DNA of 64,000 nt from assembly GCA_937935245.1 (NCBI GenBank), contig CALGXX010000016.1, forward strand, positions 17,205 through 81,204, in the 5' to 3' direction. The position numbers and the translations under genes are program-made. Below are positions 39,473-47,797 of this stretch, piece by piece. Source of the stretch: an uncultured Candidatus Saccharibacteria bacterium (GTDB lineage Bacteria; Patescibacteriota; Saccharimonadia; Saccharimonadales; Saccharimonadaceae). The notes under the pieces were generated by a model. That model searched no databases and was not told where the DNA came from. It was given only the letters and a program-made list of their open reading frames with translations. Each line of letters begins with the position of its first letter. The stretch's first letter is position 1.

Positions 39473-40450
39473 ATGGGAATTTTAGGTTCAGGATTACGTG
39501 ATGGATTATCACTTCACCCAATTCGTTACCCTTGGGCGTATGATCTTTACAATCAAGCAGTGGCTAACACGTGGTTTCCAAATGAAGTTCAATTAGTTCA
39601 AGATTTGGCGGATTTTGAAAAATTGTCAGATGATGAAAAGCACGCATTGAAAACGGTTATTAGCTATTTGAATCCAAACGAGTTATTGATCAATAAATCA
39701 TTGGCGTTCGGTATTTATCCATACGTGAACGCGGCGGAAGCTCAACTATATTTGTCAAAACAGATGTGGGAAGAAGCCAATCACTTCATGACATTTGAAT
39801 ACATTATTGAGACATTTCCGTTTGATCGCGAGGAGATTTACGCTGCGGGCTTTGGTAAGAAATCATTGGCTGACAAGGCTGACTTCCAGAATAAGCATTT
39901 GGACGTGATGCTTGATCCGAATTTGGATATTTATTCGCTGGAAGGTAAGAAAGATTTTGTTAGGTCTTTGGTGGCATATAACATTGTGCTTGAGGGAATT
40001 TGGTTCTATTCAGGTTTTATGGTTGGCATGAGTTTTCGTCAGCGTAATTTGTTGCGCAATGTTGGCTCGCTGCTGGACTGGATTACCCGCGATGAAAATC
40101 TTCACTTGACGTTTGGTATTAATTTGCTTTTGACGATTTTGGACGAGAACCCAGAATTGCAAACACAGGAATTTGCAGAAGAAATCCGTGGCTTAATTTT
40201 GCAGGCGGTGGAGCTTGAAAAAGCTTACAATAAGGATATGCTACCAAAGGGAATTTTGGGATTGAACGCTGATTATGTCAATCAGTATGTTATGCATATG
40301 ACTGACCGACGCTTGCAAGAGCTAGGTTTTGAGCCTGAATATAACGTGCCAAATCCAGCCAAATGGATGGCAGCCGCCAACGATACGCTGGAATTGGTGA
40401 ATTTCTTTGAAAGTACAAACACTAGTTACGAAGTTAATACCACGAAGTAA
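39473..40450 (+). CDS. nrdB: Ribonucleotide reductase beta subunit NrdB, class Ic-like
   Basis: The 325-aa ferritin-like protein provides the radical cofactor. Aligning its motifs by spacing with E. coli R2 gives metal ligands Glu70, Glu101, His104, Glu174, Glu208 and His211. The radical tyrosine position is Phe108, and the first ligand is Glu instead of Asp. Both changes are the hallmarks of class Ic (Chlamydia-type) subunits, which use a Mn/Fe cofactor. GGAGGAG precedes the ATG. The stop overlaps an ATG of the next frame. Confidence 0.93.
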   Translation: MGILGSGLRDGLSLHPIRYPWAYDLYNQAVANTWFPNEVQLVQDLADFEKLSDDEKHALKTVISYLNPNELLINKSLAFGIYPYVNAAEAQLYLSKQMWEEANHFMTFEYIIETFPFDREEIYAAGFGKKSLADKADFQNKHLDVMLDPNLDIYSLEGKKDFVRSLVAYNIVLEGIWFYSGFMVGMSFRQRNLLRNVGSLLDWITRDENLHLTFGINLLLTILDENPELQTQEFAEEIRGLILQAVELEKAYNKDMLPKGILGLNADYVNQYVMHMTDRRLQELGFEPEYNVPNPAKWMAAANDTLELVNFFESTNTSYEVNTTK

Positions 40451-40464
40451 TGGGAGTTGATGAT

Positions 40465-40860
40465 ATGAATGAATTAGCGAAAGAAATATTAGATACAGTC
40501 GAAGTTGGTGCGTTGGCAACGGTGAATGTTGATAGAACGCCCCTGATAACGCCGCTGCACTTTGCGCGTTTTGGTAATTCTATAATTTGGATATCAGAGC
40601 CGACTGCGCGCCATTCAGAAAATGCGTTTCGAAACGGTAAGGCGGAATTTGTGGTTTGGGATGATAAAAAGCGAGCAGTTTTCTTAAAAACTAACGTGAC
40701 TGAACTTCCAGAATCTGAGAAAGAGGCGGCAATGGCGGCTTATAAAGAGAAGCTGGCTGATTTTATGCCGCGTTGCCAAAATCCGCAAATATACGTTGCA
40801 CCAATTGGTGAATTTGATGAAAAAACTACAACGGGCAATTGGCTGCATTTTATTGCATAA
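40465..40860 (+). CDS. Pyridoxamine 5'-phosphate oxidase-like split-barrel protein
   Basis: The 131-aa product fits the FMN-binding split beta-barrel family: LATVNVDRTPLITPLHFA near the start, IIWISEPTARHSENAF, and a C-terminal GNWLHFIA. These proteins are flavin- or F420-dependent reductases or heme-related. ATG 40465 is preferred because GGGAG lies 8 nt upstream; an earlier ATG at 40450 overlaps the nrdB stop and has no binding site. It lies in the nrd operon, so a link to RNR redox supply is possible but not shown. Confidence 0.82.
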   Translation: MNELAKEILDTVEVGALATVNVDRTPLITPLHFARFGNSIIWISEPTARHSENAFRNGKAEFVVWDDKKRAVFLKTNVTELPESEKEAAMAAYKEKLADFMPRCQNPQIYVAPIGEFDEKTTTGNWLHFIA

Positions 40861-40908
40861 GCACTATATCTAGCGTAAAATTAGTTAAGTAACTACTAAA
40901 TATAGGGG
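40861..40908 (+). promoter_or_regulatory. Second pair of NrdR-like boxes, upstream of the 57-aa gene and pyrG
   Basis: Box 1 (40861-40876) has the core CTATATCTAG and box 2 (40893-40908) the core CTAAATATAG, each one mismatch from the NrdR core CwAtATaTwG. Centres are exactly 32 bp apart, as at nrdA. They begin 1 nt after the preceding stop and end 9 nt before the small gene. Confidence 0.65.
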
Positions 40909-40917
40909 AAAATGAAA

Positions 40918-41091
40918 ATGAATGCAAATCAGATTATTACTGATGACATGACTTTGGAAGAAAAATTGAGTGCCATTGACGCAGCTCTTAAAGCGGCGCA
41001 GGAAGCGGCTGATGATCAAGCAAAGTCGAATGGCACTGTTGCGGCACCAGTTGACCCAGCAAGTTTGACTATTTGTGACGGTTGCGAATAA
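40918..41091 (+). CDS. 57-aa acidic peptide with C-terminal Cys pair, unknown
   Basis: The frame encodes a 57-aa peptide: a helical, Ala/Glu/Asp-rich body (TLEEKLSAIDAALKAAQ) and the C-terminus SLTICDGCE with two Cys residues. AGGGGA is 8 nt before ATG 40918; ATG 40912 would add two residues. It ends 1 nt before pyrG, so the two are probably cotranslated. It follows a pair of NrdR-like boxes. The CxxC at the end invites comparison with a small redox carrier, but this is speculation. I recognise no family. Confidence 0.65.
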   Translation: MNANQIITDDMTLEEKLSAIDAALKAAQEAADDQAKSNGTVAAPVDPASLTICDGCE

Positions 41092-41092
41092 T

Positions 41093-42676
41093 ATGTCGTC
41101 ACCGCGCAAATATATATTTGTTACGGGTGGTGTATTGTCTGGTGTGGGCAAGGGGATTACTGCTGCTAGTATTGGTGCTGTCCTTCAAGCTAAGGGCGTT
41201 TCTGTTTCGGTTCAAAAATGTGATCCATATTTGAATGTTGATGCTGGACTATTGAACCCAAAAGAGCATGGCGAATGCTTTGTAACAAAAGATGGTGCTG
41301 AGACTGACTTAGATTTGGGTCATTATGAGCGTTTTTTGGATTTGGAATTAACGCAAAAAAATGCGACATTATCCGGCCGATTATTGCGTGATTTGATTGC
41401 GGATGAGAGAGCTGGTAAATTTGGCGGTCAAACAGTACAAATGGTCCCTCATTTAACTAATTCTATTAAGAAGGCTATTCATCTGGCTGCTGAAGGTGAT
41501 GTTCATATCGTAGAGATCGGCGGCACGGTCGGTGACTATGAAGGACTTAGCTTTATTGAGGCTATTCGAGGATTCGCCTTAGATGTTGGTCGCGAAAATT
41601 GTCTATTTGTTCATGTCGTATATGTACCGTTCTTAGAGGCGTCGCATGAATATAAGACAAAACCCGCTCAAAACGCCTTGGCTGATTTGCGTGGTTTTGG
41701 GATTATGCCCGATGTCGTGGCAGTTCGTACGGAAGGTCACGATAAACCGCCGCGTAGTATTGGTGAGAAAATTTCTATTTCGTCTGGTATTCGCAGCGAA
41801 GGAATTGTAATGATGCCGAATGTCGATACTGTATATGAAGTTCCACTAACAGTGTATCGCGACTTAGGCAAGCTACTCGGCGAATTTACTAATAATTCAG
41901 TTGAGCCAGATTTACGACGTTGGCAACATTTAGCTAAGCGAGATACGTCAGAGTATGCTAAGCGTGTTACGGTAGGTTTGGTTGCTAAATATATAGACAA
42001 TTCTGACACATACTTATCTGTAACGGAAGCACTTAAGTCTGCGGCTTGGGCAAACAAAAGTGAGATATCTATAAAATGGATTAATGCTGAGACTGCAAAT
42101 GAAGCAGATTTTGACAGTGTTGATGCTATTGTTGTTCCGGGGGGATTTGGATCTCGTGGCGTAGAAGGTAAGATTGCTGCTGCAAAGTATTGCTTAATGA
42201 AAGATAAGCCATATCTGGGTATCTGTTTGGGAATGCAGGTTGCAGTTATTGCCGCGGCGCGTTTGGGAGGTTTGACAAGCGCTAATAGCGAAGAATTTGG
42301 TGCTGATTCTGATAACAACGTAGTGTATATTATGGATGGGCAGCAAGGCAAAGAGTCTACAGGGGGGACTATGCGTCTTGGAGATTATGTAGCCAACCTA
42401 AAGCCAGGTTCCGTTATTTCCAAGACATACGATGCAGCTGAAGTAGTTGAACGTCATCGTCATCGATATGAAGTGAATCAAAAGTTTATTCAAGAAATTG
42501 AACGAGGAGGCTTGATTGTCTCTGGAACTTCACCAGATGGTAAGTTAGTAGAATTTGTTGAGGCGCCAGACCATCGATATTTTGTAGCAACGCAAGCACA
42601 TCCAGAATTTAAGTCACGACCGTTTCGTTCACATCCGTTATTCTTTGGTTTGATTAGATCTATATTGACAAAATAG
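41093..42676 (+). CDS. pyrG: CTP synthase
   Basis: The 527-aa enzyme makes CTP from UTP, ATP and glutamine. The amidoligase domain starts KYIFVTGGVLSGVGKGI and contains the IGGTVGDYEG block. The glutaminase domain has the nucleophile Cys in LGICLGMQ and the catalytic HPEF near the end. Length is normal. The start is ATG 41093, 1 nt after the 57-aa gene. The last codons contain the -35 element of the next gene. Confidence 0.98.
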   Translation: MSSPRKYIFVTGGVLSGVGKGITAASIGAVLQAKGVSVSVQKCDPYLNVDAGLLNPKEHGECFVTKDGAETDLDLGHYERFLDLELTQKNATLSGRLLRDLIADERAGKFGGQTVQMVPHLTNSIKKAIHLAAEGDVHIVEIGGTVGDYEGLSFIEAIRGFALDVGRENCLFVHVVYVPFLEASHEYKTKPAQNALADLRGFGIMPDVVAVRTEGHDKPPRSIGEKISISSGIRSEGIVMMPNVDTVYEVPLTVYRDLGKLLGEFTNNSVEPDLRRWQHLAKRDTSEYAKRVTVGLVAKYIDNSDTYLSVTEALKSAAWANKSEISIKWINAETANEADFDSVDAIVVPGGFGSRGVEGKIAAAKYCLMKDKPYLGICLGMQVAVIAAARLGGLTSANSEEFGADSDNNVVYIMDGQQGKESTGGTMRLGDYVANLKPGSVISKTYDAAEVVERHRHRYEVNQKFIQEIERGGLIVSGTSPDGKLVEFVEAPDHRYFVATQAHPEFKSRPFRSHPLFFGLIRSILTK

Positions 42677-42694
42677 GGCTTTATATTGTATAAT
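42665..42694 (+). promoter_or_regulatory. Consensus promoter of acyltransferase-like gene 1
   Basis: TTGACA (42665-42670), 18 nt and TATAAT (42689-42694) are both perfect hexamers. The -35 lies inside the end of pyrG, and the start codon follows the -10 by 10 nt. Confidence 0.8.
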
Positions 42695-42704
42695 TAAGGG
42701 TATC

Positions 42705-43610
42705 ATGAAAAAAATTGAGACTTTTTCAGGATCTGGGGTTATAGAAGAGATTAAACAATGCGCTAAAAAGGGCGCATCTGAAGGTCTGTATGATCCGAGC
42801 CCAAGAAGACTGCGCGTTCCTCTTGAGTTGGTTACTGATTTGCTTCTTGGTAATGTGGGTGTTGACGTTGAGGGGGTTGGTAATCTTCTGAAGGCAACTA
42901 AGAAAACCGAGGAAAACAAGGGTGTTATATTTGCTACGAGTCACCTAACAGACGTTGATGTTTCGACTGTTGCTAGAGTAGTTTCTGAATTTAGTAGACA
43001 TATAGGCGTGACAGTAGCCTCCACTAATATAGGTATTTGGCATCAGAGGATACCATATAAACTTGTTGGGATGGATAACTTTTTTCAGGTTCCGTATGGA
43101 AGAGATCTGTCTGTGGAAAAAGATGCTATTGATAATAAGTACGCGTTGCCGTTTAATGGTGACGATTACTTAGGTCTGCAAGAAAAAATAACAGATAGTG
43201 GACTTTCTATTATTACTGCAGCACATAACCCGATGAGTAATATTGGGATAAAAAATGACGGTGAACTGCCAGAAAAGGCGGGTAAATTAGCTCCTCATCT
43301 AAGCCTGGCGACGGGTGCCACCATAATTCCTGTACTTATGCAGGTTGAGGGTCAGAAGAGAAATCCTAATCAACTCAATGACAATGCGATACATCTAAAG
43401 TGGCTTTTGGGTAAAAAAGTTGTGCGACTGGTATTTGGTGAGACTATTAAGCCTAGTCCTGATGAAGTTGAAGCTTATGCCAATGTTTCGCATGAAGCGT
43501 CTTACTCAAAGGCGGCTCGTGAAGAGCAGTGTCGCATATTGGAAGCGTTTGGTGGGAAGGCGATATTGGGGTATATGCGTGATAAATATGATCCGGTATT
43601 GGCTGCGTAA
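42705..43610 (+). CDS. PlsC-like acyltransferase family protein, paralogue 1
   Basis: The 301-aa product resembles lysophospholipid acyltransferases. TSHLTDVD (about residues 79-86) fits the HxxxxD catalytic motif, VASTNIG and FFQVPYGR follow, and LATGATIIPV (about 203) matches the conserved late block. There is no membrane segment, so it may be peripheral. It has a strong promoter. The gene directly downstream is a distant paralogue. The substrate is unknown; Saccharibacteria lack full lipid synthesis, so it may remodel host-derived lipids (inference). Confidence 0.65.
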   Translation: MKKIETFSGSGVIEEIKQCAKKGASEGLYDPSPRRLRVPLELVTDLLLGNVGVDVEGVGNLLKATKKTEENKGVIFATSHLTDVDVSTVARVVSEFSRHIGVTVASTNIGIWHQRIPYKLVGMDNFFQVPYGRDLSVEKDAIDNKYALPFNGDDYLGLQEKITDSGLSIITAAHNPMSNIGIKNDGELPEKAGKLAPHLSLATGATIIPVLMQVEGQKRNPNQLNDNAIHLKWLLGKKVVRLVFGETIKPSPDEVEAYANVSHEASYSKAAREEQCRILEAFGGKAILGYMRDKYDPVLAA

Positions 43611-43628
43611 TAAGGAGAGATAGTTAAA

Positions 43629-44648
43629 ATGACTGCAGGAATAGATAAGTTTACCCCAACCCCAGAAGAACAAAAATTGTTCGATGAAGTCTTCCATCCA
43701 GGCATCGCTGAAGAGTCTGATATTGACGTAAAAGAAACTGAGCCACAGAGAGAGGGTTTTTCTCTGTCGGTTGCGCTTGATTCTCTTAAGAAATGGGTGC
43801 GTGGTAGACGAGAAAAGCACGGCAAACCTTTTGGACTAACTAACAATTCGGCGGTAGAAAAACTTGCGGCAGCTGGAGAAGAATTGGGATTACCAGAAAC
43901 AGACGTTCGGCTTTCCTCTGGACTTAAGCTGCTGATGGGCTTAATGCATGGCAAAAAGGAAGTTGAAATAATTGGCGAAGATATCTTAATTGAAGCCGCT
44001 AAAAGGGCTAAAGAAGAAGGTAAGGGAAGTGTTATAGCGCCAACACATTTCAATGGAGAAGATGTTCCTACGGCTAGTTATTTGGCGTCTTTGTTGAATA
44101 AAATTAATATTGGCGTAGCGTCGACTAATAGAGATTGGATTAAGAAGGGTGTTGGCGGAATCAACTTAGAAGCTATACAGTATCTTGCGTTTGGCGCTAA
44201 AAACTTTTTTGGGGTGCCATATGAATGGGTAGATAAAAAGAGTAAAAAACCGGTTCACTTTTCAACAGACCATTACGAAGAAGCGGTTAAATTTGTTGAG
44301 GATGGTGGATCTTTGGTTTTGGCTGGATATTCAGCGGATGACTCAGTAGGCTCAAAGCCTCGCAGTGAAATGGGCTCTGCAGCGATTCATACGGCATTGA
44401 AATCTGGCGCAGACTTGATATTTGTTTACGTATCGTCAGAGGACAAGAAACTTATTATTAGGGTCATGGAAGATGAGGATGGTATGCTTGCGGCGTTTAG
44501 CAATTCATATAGAAAGGCGCTAGAGATGAAGGACTCTGATGTATCCGAGCGTTTATTATCGTCATGTAAAGAGTACTTAGAAGACAGCGAAATAGGTAGG
44601 GTTATAGCAGAAGAATATAAGCGTCGATCAGACAAAAACAAAGTCTAG
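43629..44648 (+). CDS. PlsC-like acyltransferase family protein, paralogue 2
   Basis: The 339-aa product shares its layout with the previous gene. PTHFNGED (about 138-145) holds the HxxxxD pattern, followed by IGVASTNRDW and FFGVPYEW. An extra N-terminal region (1-110) is helical. The late block is less conserved (SGADLIFVYV). AAGGAGAG precedes the ATG and the gap to gene 1 is 18 nt, so they form an operon. The two could act together or on different substrates. The function is inferred from motifs only. Confidence 0.6.
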   Translation: MTAGIDKFTPTPEEQKLFDEVFHPGIAEESDIDVKETEPQREGFSLSVALDSLKKWVRGRREKHGKPFGLTNNSAVEKLAAAGEELGLPETDVRLSSGLKLLMGLMHGKKEVEIIGEDILIEAAKRAKEEGKGSVIAPTHFNGEDVPTASYLASLLNKINIGVASTNRDWIKKGVGGINLEAIQYLAFGAKNFFGVPYEWVDKKSKKPVHFSTDHYEEAVKFVEDGGSLVLAGYSADDSVGSKPRSEMGSAAIHTALKSGADLIFVYVSSEDKKLIIRVMEDEDGMLAAFSNSYRKALEMKDSDVSERLLSSCKEYLEDSEIGRVIAEEYKRRSDKNKV

Positions 44649-44672
44649 CGAGCAGCACAGAAGTCTTAGTTA

Positions 44673-44701
44673 TTGACAAAATAAAAATAATGTGATATCA
44701 T
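44673..44701 (+). promoter_or_regulatory. Promoter of the 52-aa peptide gene
   Basis: TTGACA (44673-44678), 17 nt and TATCAT (44696-44701) give a strong promoter with a leader of about 30 nt. Confidence 0.7.
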
Positions 44702-44737
44702 TTCACTGTATAAAAAATTAAAACAAAAAGGAATAAA

Positions 44738-44896
44738 ATGGCTGAAGAAAAAGATATTCACGGACTTACCGAAGGCGTATTGAGTCGAGACGATATGTCG
44801 GCATTGACATATGTATTGCAACACGTGAAAGGATCTAGCCCAAGTTCAGCGACGAAATTAAGTCTGGAACTGGAAGAACTTGACGAAACAGCGTAG
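44738..44896 (+). CDS. 52-aa acidic peptide, unknown function
   Basis: The frame encodes 52 residues, acidic and Ser-rich: LSRDDMSALTYVLQHVKG, a Ser/Pro turn, then a Leu/Glu-rich helix. AAGGAA lies 6 nt before the ATG and a consensus promoter lies upstream, so it is probably expressed. There is no membrane segment, Cys or signal peptide. It fills the 293-nt gap between the second acyltransferase-like gene and argS. No family is recognised. Confidence 0.6.
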   Translation: MAEEKDIHGLTEGVLSRDDMSALTYVLQHVKGSSPSSATKLSLELEELDETA

Positions 44897-44941
44897 AGAT
44901 TTAGCTAGATAATAATTCACCTCTGTTGTATACTGGACAGT

Positions 44942-46573
44942 ATGGAACAGATTATTTCTCAAGTAGTGAAACAACTTTTTGATCAAGATGTATCGGTACA
45001 ATTAACGCGTCCTGATCCGAAGTTTGGTGACTTTGCTACAAATGTGGCGTTGCAATTGGCTAAGCCGCTAGGGAAGAATCCGCGTGAAATTGCGGAGATG
45101 ATTGCTGAGAATCTGCGTAAAGAAGAAGAGTTTAGCGAAGTAAGCGTGGCTGGTCCAGGTTTTATCAATGTAAAACTGAGTGATCAATCCGTTCTAAATT
45201 CTTTGAAAAAAGAGCCAACGACGAAGCGCACTGGTCAGACGGTTGTAATTGAAACTAATTGCCCGAATCCATTTAAGGCTATGCACATCGGACATGCTTT
45301 GAATGCGATTTTGGCGGACACGATGGCTAATTTGTTGGCGGTTGATGGCGCAATTGTGCATCGAGTGAGTTATCACGGTGATGTCGGAACACATGTCGGT
45401 AAAAGTATGTGGGCGATTTTACGTGAGATTGACGGCGATGTGAATAAATTGAACGAAATCCCAGCCGATAAGCGAAATGAATTTATGAGTCGTATGTACG
45501 TTGAAGGCGCGCGTGCGGCGAAAGAATCTCCAGAGGCAAAGGCAGAAATTGATGAACTAGCTAAGCAATCATTCGTCCTGGATGATCCGCTATACAAACA
45601 AGTTTACGAAATCTGTAAAAGTTGGAGTTTTGACGAAATTGACTCTAATGTTGGGCGACTTGGAAACGTGCCGATTGAGCGACGTTATGTTGAGAGCGAA
45701 ACTGAAGAATTGGGAAAATCTCTGATTAAAGAGAAAACGCCAGAGGTGTTTACCAAATCTGACGGCGCGTATGTTTTTAAGGGCAGTAAATACGGCGCGT
45801 TCGACAACGTGTTTATTGGATCTCACGGCAATGGTCTTTATGGGGCGCATGATATGGGATTGATTCAGCTGAAATATAAGGATTACCCAGATTTGGACTT
45901 GTCAATTACGGTAAATGGCGAGGAGCAAGCAGCATACTTCCGTGGCGTGATTGCGGCTAGTGAACTGTCGATTCCAGCCTTGAAAGGAAAATTGTTTAAT
46001 TACGCGACTGGCTTGGTTAAATTGACAACTGGAAAAATGAGCTCACGAACGGGTGAAGTTGTTACAATTGGCTGGCTGTTCGACGAGTTTAAGAAGGCGA
46101 TTAAAAATGCTGGCGGCGAGCCAACCGACGACGTGATTGCTGGCGCGCTCCGTTATCAATTCTTGAAAGTGAAGATCGGCGGCGACGTCATATTTGATAT
46201 TAACGACGCGGTAAGTTTGACGGGAAATACGGGAAGTTACTTGCAATACGCTCACGCCCGAGCGCGAGGTATTTTAGCTAAATCCGATAAAGAAATTGCC
46301 TTTCCGACAGAGTTGTTTGACGAAGATAAGATGCTGGTCAGAAAGTTGAGTGAGTATGTGGACGTGGTTGATCGCGCTAAGGAGAGTTTGGAGCCTCATC
46401 ACATCTGTACGTATTTGTTTGAATTGGCGCAGGAATTTAATCGATATTACGAGAAAAATCAGGTTATTGGTAGCGACAAAGAGGCACATCGCGTAGGAAT
46501 CGTGGCAATTTATGCCGATATTCTTAAGGCTGGACTGGCTATTTTGGGAATTGTGGCACCAAATAAGATATAA
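44942..46573 (+). CDS. argS: Arginyl-tRNA synthetase
   Basis: The 543-aa class I synthetase charges tRNA-Arg. The N-terminal Add-1 domain has DPKFGDFATNVAL. The HIGH-like motif is FKAMHIGHALNAI (about residue 106). TGKMSSRTGEVVTI (about 362) replaces KMSKS. The C-terminal anticodon-binding helical domain is complete. TATACT (44929-44934) ends 7 nt before the ATG, predicting a leaderless mRNA. Confidence 0.97.
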   Translation: MEQIISQVVKQLFDQDVSVQLTRPDPKFGDFATNVALQLAKPLGKNPREIAEMIAENLRKEEEFSEVSVAGPGFINVKLSDQSVLNSLKKEPTTKRTGQTVVIETNCPNPFKAMHIGHALNAILADTMANLLAVDGAIVHRVSYHGDVGTHVGKSMWAILREIDGDVNKLNEIPADKRNEFMSRMYVEGARAAKESPEAKAEIDELAKQSFVLDDPLYKQVYEICKSWSFDEIDSNVGRLGNVPIERRYVESETEELGKSLIKEKTPEVFTKSDGAYVFKGSKYGAFDNVFIGSHGNGLYGAHDMGLIQLKYKDYPDLDLSITVNGEEQAAYFRGVIAASELSIPALKGKLFNYATGLVKLTTGKMSSRTGEVVTIGWLFDEFKKAIKNAGGEPTDDVIAGALRYQFLKVKIGGDVIFDINDAVSLTGNTGSYLQYAHARARGILAKSDKEIAFPTELFDEDKMLVRKLSEYVDVVDRAKESLEPHHICTYLFELAQEFNRYYEKNQVIGSDKEAHRVGIVAIYADILKAGLAILGIVAPNKI

Positions 46574-46607
46574 TATTCAATAATAAATAATAAAAGGAGA
46601 ATTTATT

Positions 46608-47045
46608 ATGGCAAAACCTAGTGTCGACAAATCGGCTAAAAAGTTGGTTTCTAAGAGTGCTAAGGCGGCCGCGAAAGTTGCTGCCATTAAAGAGAAGAAA
46701 ATTGTAAGTGCAGCTATAAAAGACACTCATATGGGTGGGTTTGTAAACTTTATCCGTGAACAGGGTGTTGTTGGCTTGGCTGTAGGTTTGGCAATTGGTA
46801 CTGCAGCTGGCGATACGGTTAAAAAGTTGGTGACGGCATTTATTGACCCGTTAGTACAGTTGATCGTTGGCTCTCAACAAGGATTGCAATCAGCTTCATT
46901 TACGGTTGAAGTTGCTGGACGTAAAGGTGAGTTTTTATACGGCGCGTTCGTTAGCTCGTTAATTACGTTGATAGCCGTTGCGTTTGTTGTATATGCAATT
47001 GTTCACTTCTTGAAACTCGATAAATTAGACAAGAAAAAGGGCTAA
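46608..47045 (+). CDS. mscL: Large-conductance mechanosensitive channel MscL
   Basis: The 145-aa product contains the MscL core: FVNFIREQGVVGLAVGLAIGTA (first pore helix, about 45-66), then FIDPLVQLIV and a second helix (about 108-130), and a Lys-rich end. The first 40 residues are a Lys/Ala-rich extension absent from standard MscL and may form an amphipathic or coiled cytoplasmic helix. It opens under membrane tension to release solutes. AAGGAGA precedes the ATG. It follows argS by 34 nt. Confidence 0.9.
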   Translation: MAKPSVDKSAKKLVSKSAKAAAKVAAIKEKKIVSAAIKDTHMGGFVNFIREQGVVGLAVGLAIGTAAGDTVKKLVTAFIDPLVQLIVGSQQGLQSASFTVEVAGRKGEFLYGAFVSSLITLIAVAFVVYAIVHFLKLDKLDKKKG

Positions 47046-47049
47046 AATC

Positions 47050-47754
47050 TTAACTAATAAGCGTGCCTACTGATTCTCCGCGGGTTGCGCGGAGAATATT
47101 TCCGTCTGTGAGCAGGTCGCAAATGATGACTGGAATATGCTCGTCCATGGCTAGTCCAATTGCCGCCTTATCCATAACAGCAATGTTAGGATTTGTTAGG
47201 GCTTCTTGGTAAGATAAATGATCAATTTTTACAGCGTCAGGGAATTTCATAGGATCTTTATCATAAACTCCGTCGACTTTCGTTGTTTTAACTACGGCGT
47301 CACATTGCATTTCTAGCGCTAGATTTAACGCTGCGGTATCAGTAGTCAGAAATGGTCGGCCGGTGCCGCAAGCCACAATAACAATGCGGTTTTTCTTGAT
47401 ATGGCTAATTGCACGTCGGAAAGTATAGTGATCAATAAATTGATTCACTTCGACCGTGGACAATGCGCGAGTTGGCAATCCTGCGTCGTTCAATACGTCC
47501 GCCAGCGCAATGGCATTCATTAGCGTAGAAAGCATGCCGATATTATGAGCGGAAACAGGTTGAATTCCATGACCGATGATTTGATTGCCGCGAACGTAAT
47601 TGCCGCCGCCAACCATAATTACAATTTCAGCCCCGTCGTCCAGCGCTGGTCGAATTTGTTCGGCAACCCAGCGAGCGCGTTTTGGGTCAAAGCCGCTGGC
47701 GAATTCGCCTTGAAGTTGTTCACCTGATAATTTGAGTAGGATGCGTTTTGTCAT
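47050..47754 (-). CDS. pyrH: UMP kinase
   Basis: The 234-aa amino acid kinase-fold enzyme converts UMP to UDP. Visible are LLKLSGEQLQG, IVIMVGGGNYVRG (about 45-57), ACGTGRPFLTTDTAA (about 123) and TKVDGVYDKDP (about 152). Length is normal. TAAACT (47761-47766) ends 6 nt before the ATG with TTTACC 17 nt upstream. It is divergent from orn, and their promoters overlap. Confidence 0.96.
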   Translation of the reverse strand: MTKRILLKLSGEQLQGEFASGFDPKRARWVAEQIRPALDDGAEIVIMVGGGNYVRGNQIIGHGIQPVSAHNIGMLSTLMNAIALADVLNDAGLPTRALSTVEVNQFIDHYTFRRAISHIKKNRIVIVACGTGRPFLTTDTAALNLALEMQCDAVVKTTKVDGVYDKDPMKFPDAVKIDHLSYQEALTNPNIAVMDKAAIGLAMDEHIPVIICDLLTDGNILRATRGESVGTLIS

Positions 47755-47760
47755 GATTTT

Positions 47761-47791
47761 AGTTTAGCACGCCTTATGGAAGTGGTAAAAT
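47761..47791. promoter_or_regulatory. Overlapping divergent promoters of pyrH and orn
   Basis: Minus strand: TTTACC (47784-47789), 17 nt, TAAACT (47761-47766), for pyrH. Plus strand: TTTAGC (47763-47768), 17 nt, TAAAAT (47786-47791), for orn. Each -35 overlaps the other's -10, and each -10 ends 6 nt before its start codon, so the two promoters exclude each other. Confidence 0.65.
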
Positions 47792-47797
47792 AGAGAT

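Noticed and set aside
41737..42351. 204-aa open frame on the minus strand
   Set aside because: It is a shadow inside pyrG, whose protein motifs are complete in the other frame.
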